NCBI GenBank assembly: GCA_018065475.1
Contig: JAGHTD010000289.1
Coordinates: 1-14,640, forward strand
DNA: 14,640 nt
Source of the DNA: Candidatus Colimorpha enterica
GTDB taxonomy: Bacteria; Bacillota; Clostridia; Oscillospirales; CAG-272
Direction: 5' to 3'
In this document: in pieces, positions 14,484-14,640 of the stretch
Position numbering within the stretch: position 1 is the first letter of the stretch
Layout: the number at the start of each line of letters is the position of its first letter
Position numbers and translations under genes: made by a program
Notes under the pieces: generated by a model
Database searches by the model: none
What the model saw: only the letters and a program-made list of their open reading frames with translations
Told to the model about the DNA's origin: nothing

Positions 14484-14640
14484 GTGAAATATTTGCCTTG
14501 CGGCAAATGTGAAATAATCTGCTTCGCAGATTGTGAAATATTGCTTCGTTTCACTTCGCAATGTGAAATGAAATAAATCCCGCTTTCACGCACGAAGTGC
14601 ATTTCACACGCCGAAGGCGTATTTCACGCGCTTGCGCATT
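14484..14640. repeat. Array of short hairpins with a conserved GTGAAAT / ATTTCAC linker
   Basis: GTGAAAT occurs at 14484, 14509, 14533 and 14563. Between copies lie self-complementary units with unrelated stems: ATTTGCC-ttgc-GGCAAAT (14491-14508), AATCTGC-ttc-GCAGATT (14516-14532), and ATTGC...GCAAT (14540-14562) around a longer loop that itself holds TTTCAC. After about 14570 the linker flips to ATTTCAC (14601, 14621; TTTCAC at 14584), with units GCAC-gaa-GTGC (14590-14600), ACGCC-gaa-GGCGT (14608-14620) and GCG-cttg-CGC (14628-14637). The window ends in ATT, apparently the next linker. No open frame is evident in it. I have the impression that similar arrays occur between genes in gut Clostridia, but I cannot confirm it here. 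Confidence 0.85.

Noticed and set aside
14484..14640. CRISPR array at the right edge
   Set aside because: The repeated part is only 7 bases, the intervening units are self-complementary and of uneven length, and orientation flips; none of this fits CRISPR, and no cas gene is nearby.

Overview
The window reads as a chromosomal segment of a low-to-mid GC Bacillota bacterium, most likely an anaerobic gut-type Clostridia (Oscillospirales-like). The grounds are a class B sortase, a ProB without its PUA domain, Hsp33, an XRE repressor ending in a helical ALFAGGEL-type tail, a linked ImmA/IrrE peptidase, strong GGAGG ribosome binding sites, textbook sigma-A promoters, and very tight gene packing with ATGA or TGATG junctions. 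The taxonomic placement is inference from gene content, not a database match.

Positions 3-11673 (+ strand) form a dense, mostly housekeeping run with no gap above about 30 bp. It starts with the 3' end of a class B sortase gene, an Alg5/DPM1-like GT2 glycosyltransferase and the tRNA methylthiotransferase MiaB. The complete proline pathway follows (ProB, ProA, ProC). MiaB, ProB and ProA are joined by 4-base ATGA overlaps, so they are probably translationally coupled. Next come an unrecognised 124-residue acidic protein overlapping the redox chaperone Hsp33, a two-gene ABC transporter (8-TM double-FtsX permease plus LolD/MacB-type ATPase), a CPA2-type cation/proton antiporter and an MgtC/SapB-family membrane protein. 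A strong hairpin terminator at 11692-11725 closes this run.

Positions 11728-12626 (- strand) hold two overlapping genes read from a consensus promoter. One is a membrane-anchored protein with a His...Asn-Cys pattern that suggests a circularly permuted NlpC/P60 (LRAT/YiiX-like) papain fold. The other is a small two-TM protein.

Positions 12690-14462 (+ strand) are the accessory part. A perfect TTGACA-17-TATAAT promoter, with operator-like repeats just after the -10, drives a tightly overlapping operon. Its genes are an XRE-family repressor, a protein whose C-terminal half looks like the GreA/GreB C-terminal (FKBP-like) domain without the Gre coiled coil, an ImmA/IrrE zinc metallopeptidase, and possibly an 18-residue microprotein. 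A perfect 13-bp terminator follows. The repressor-Gre_C-peptidase order is the most interesting unit here: it has the build of a protease-relieved repressor switch with an RNA-polymerase-linked protein between the two parts.

The last ~160 bases (14484-14640) are an array of short hairpins of differing stem sequence, separated by a conserved GTGAAAT/ATTTCAC linker. The linker orientation flips mid-array, and the array runs off the window edge.
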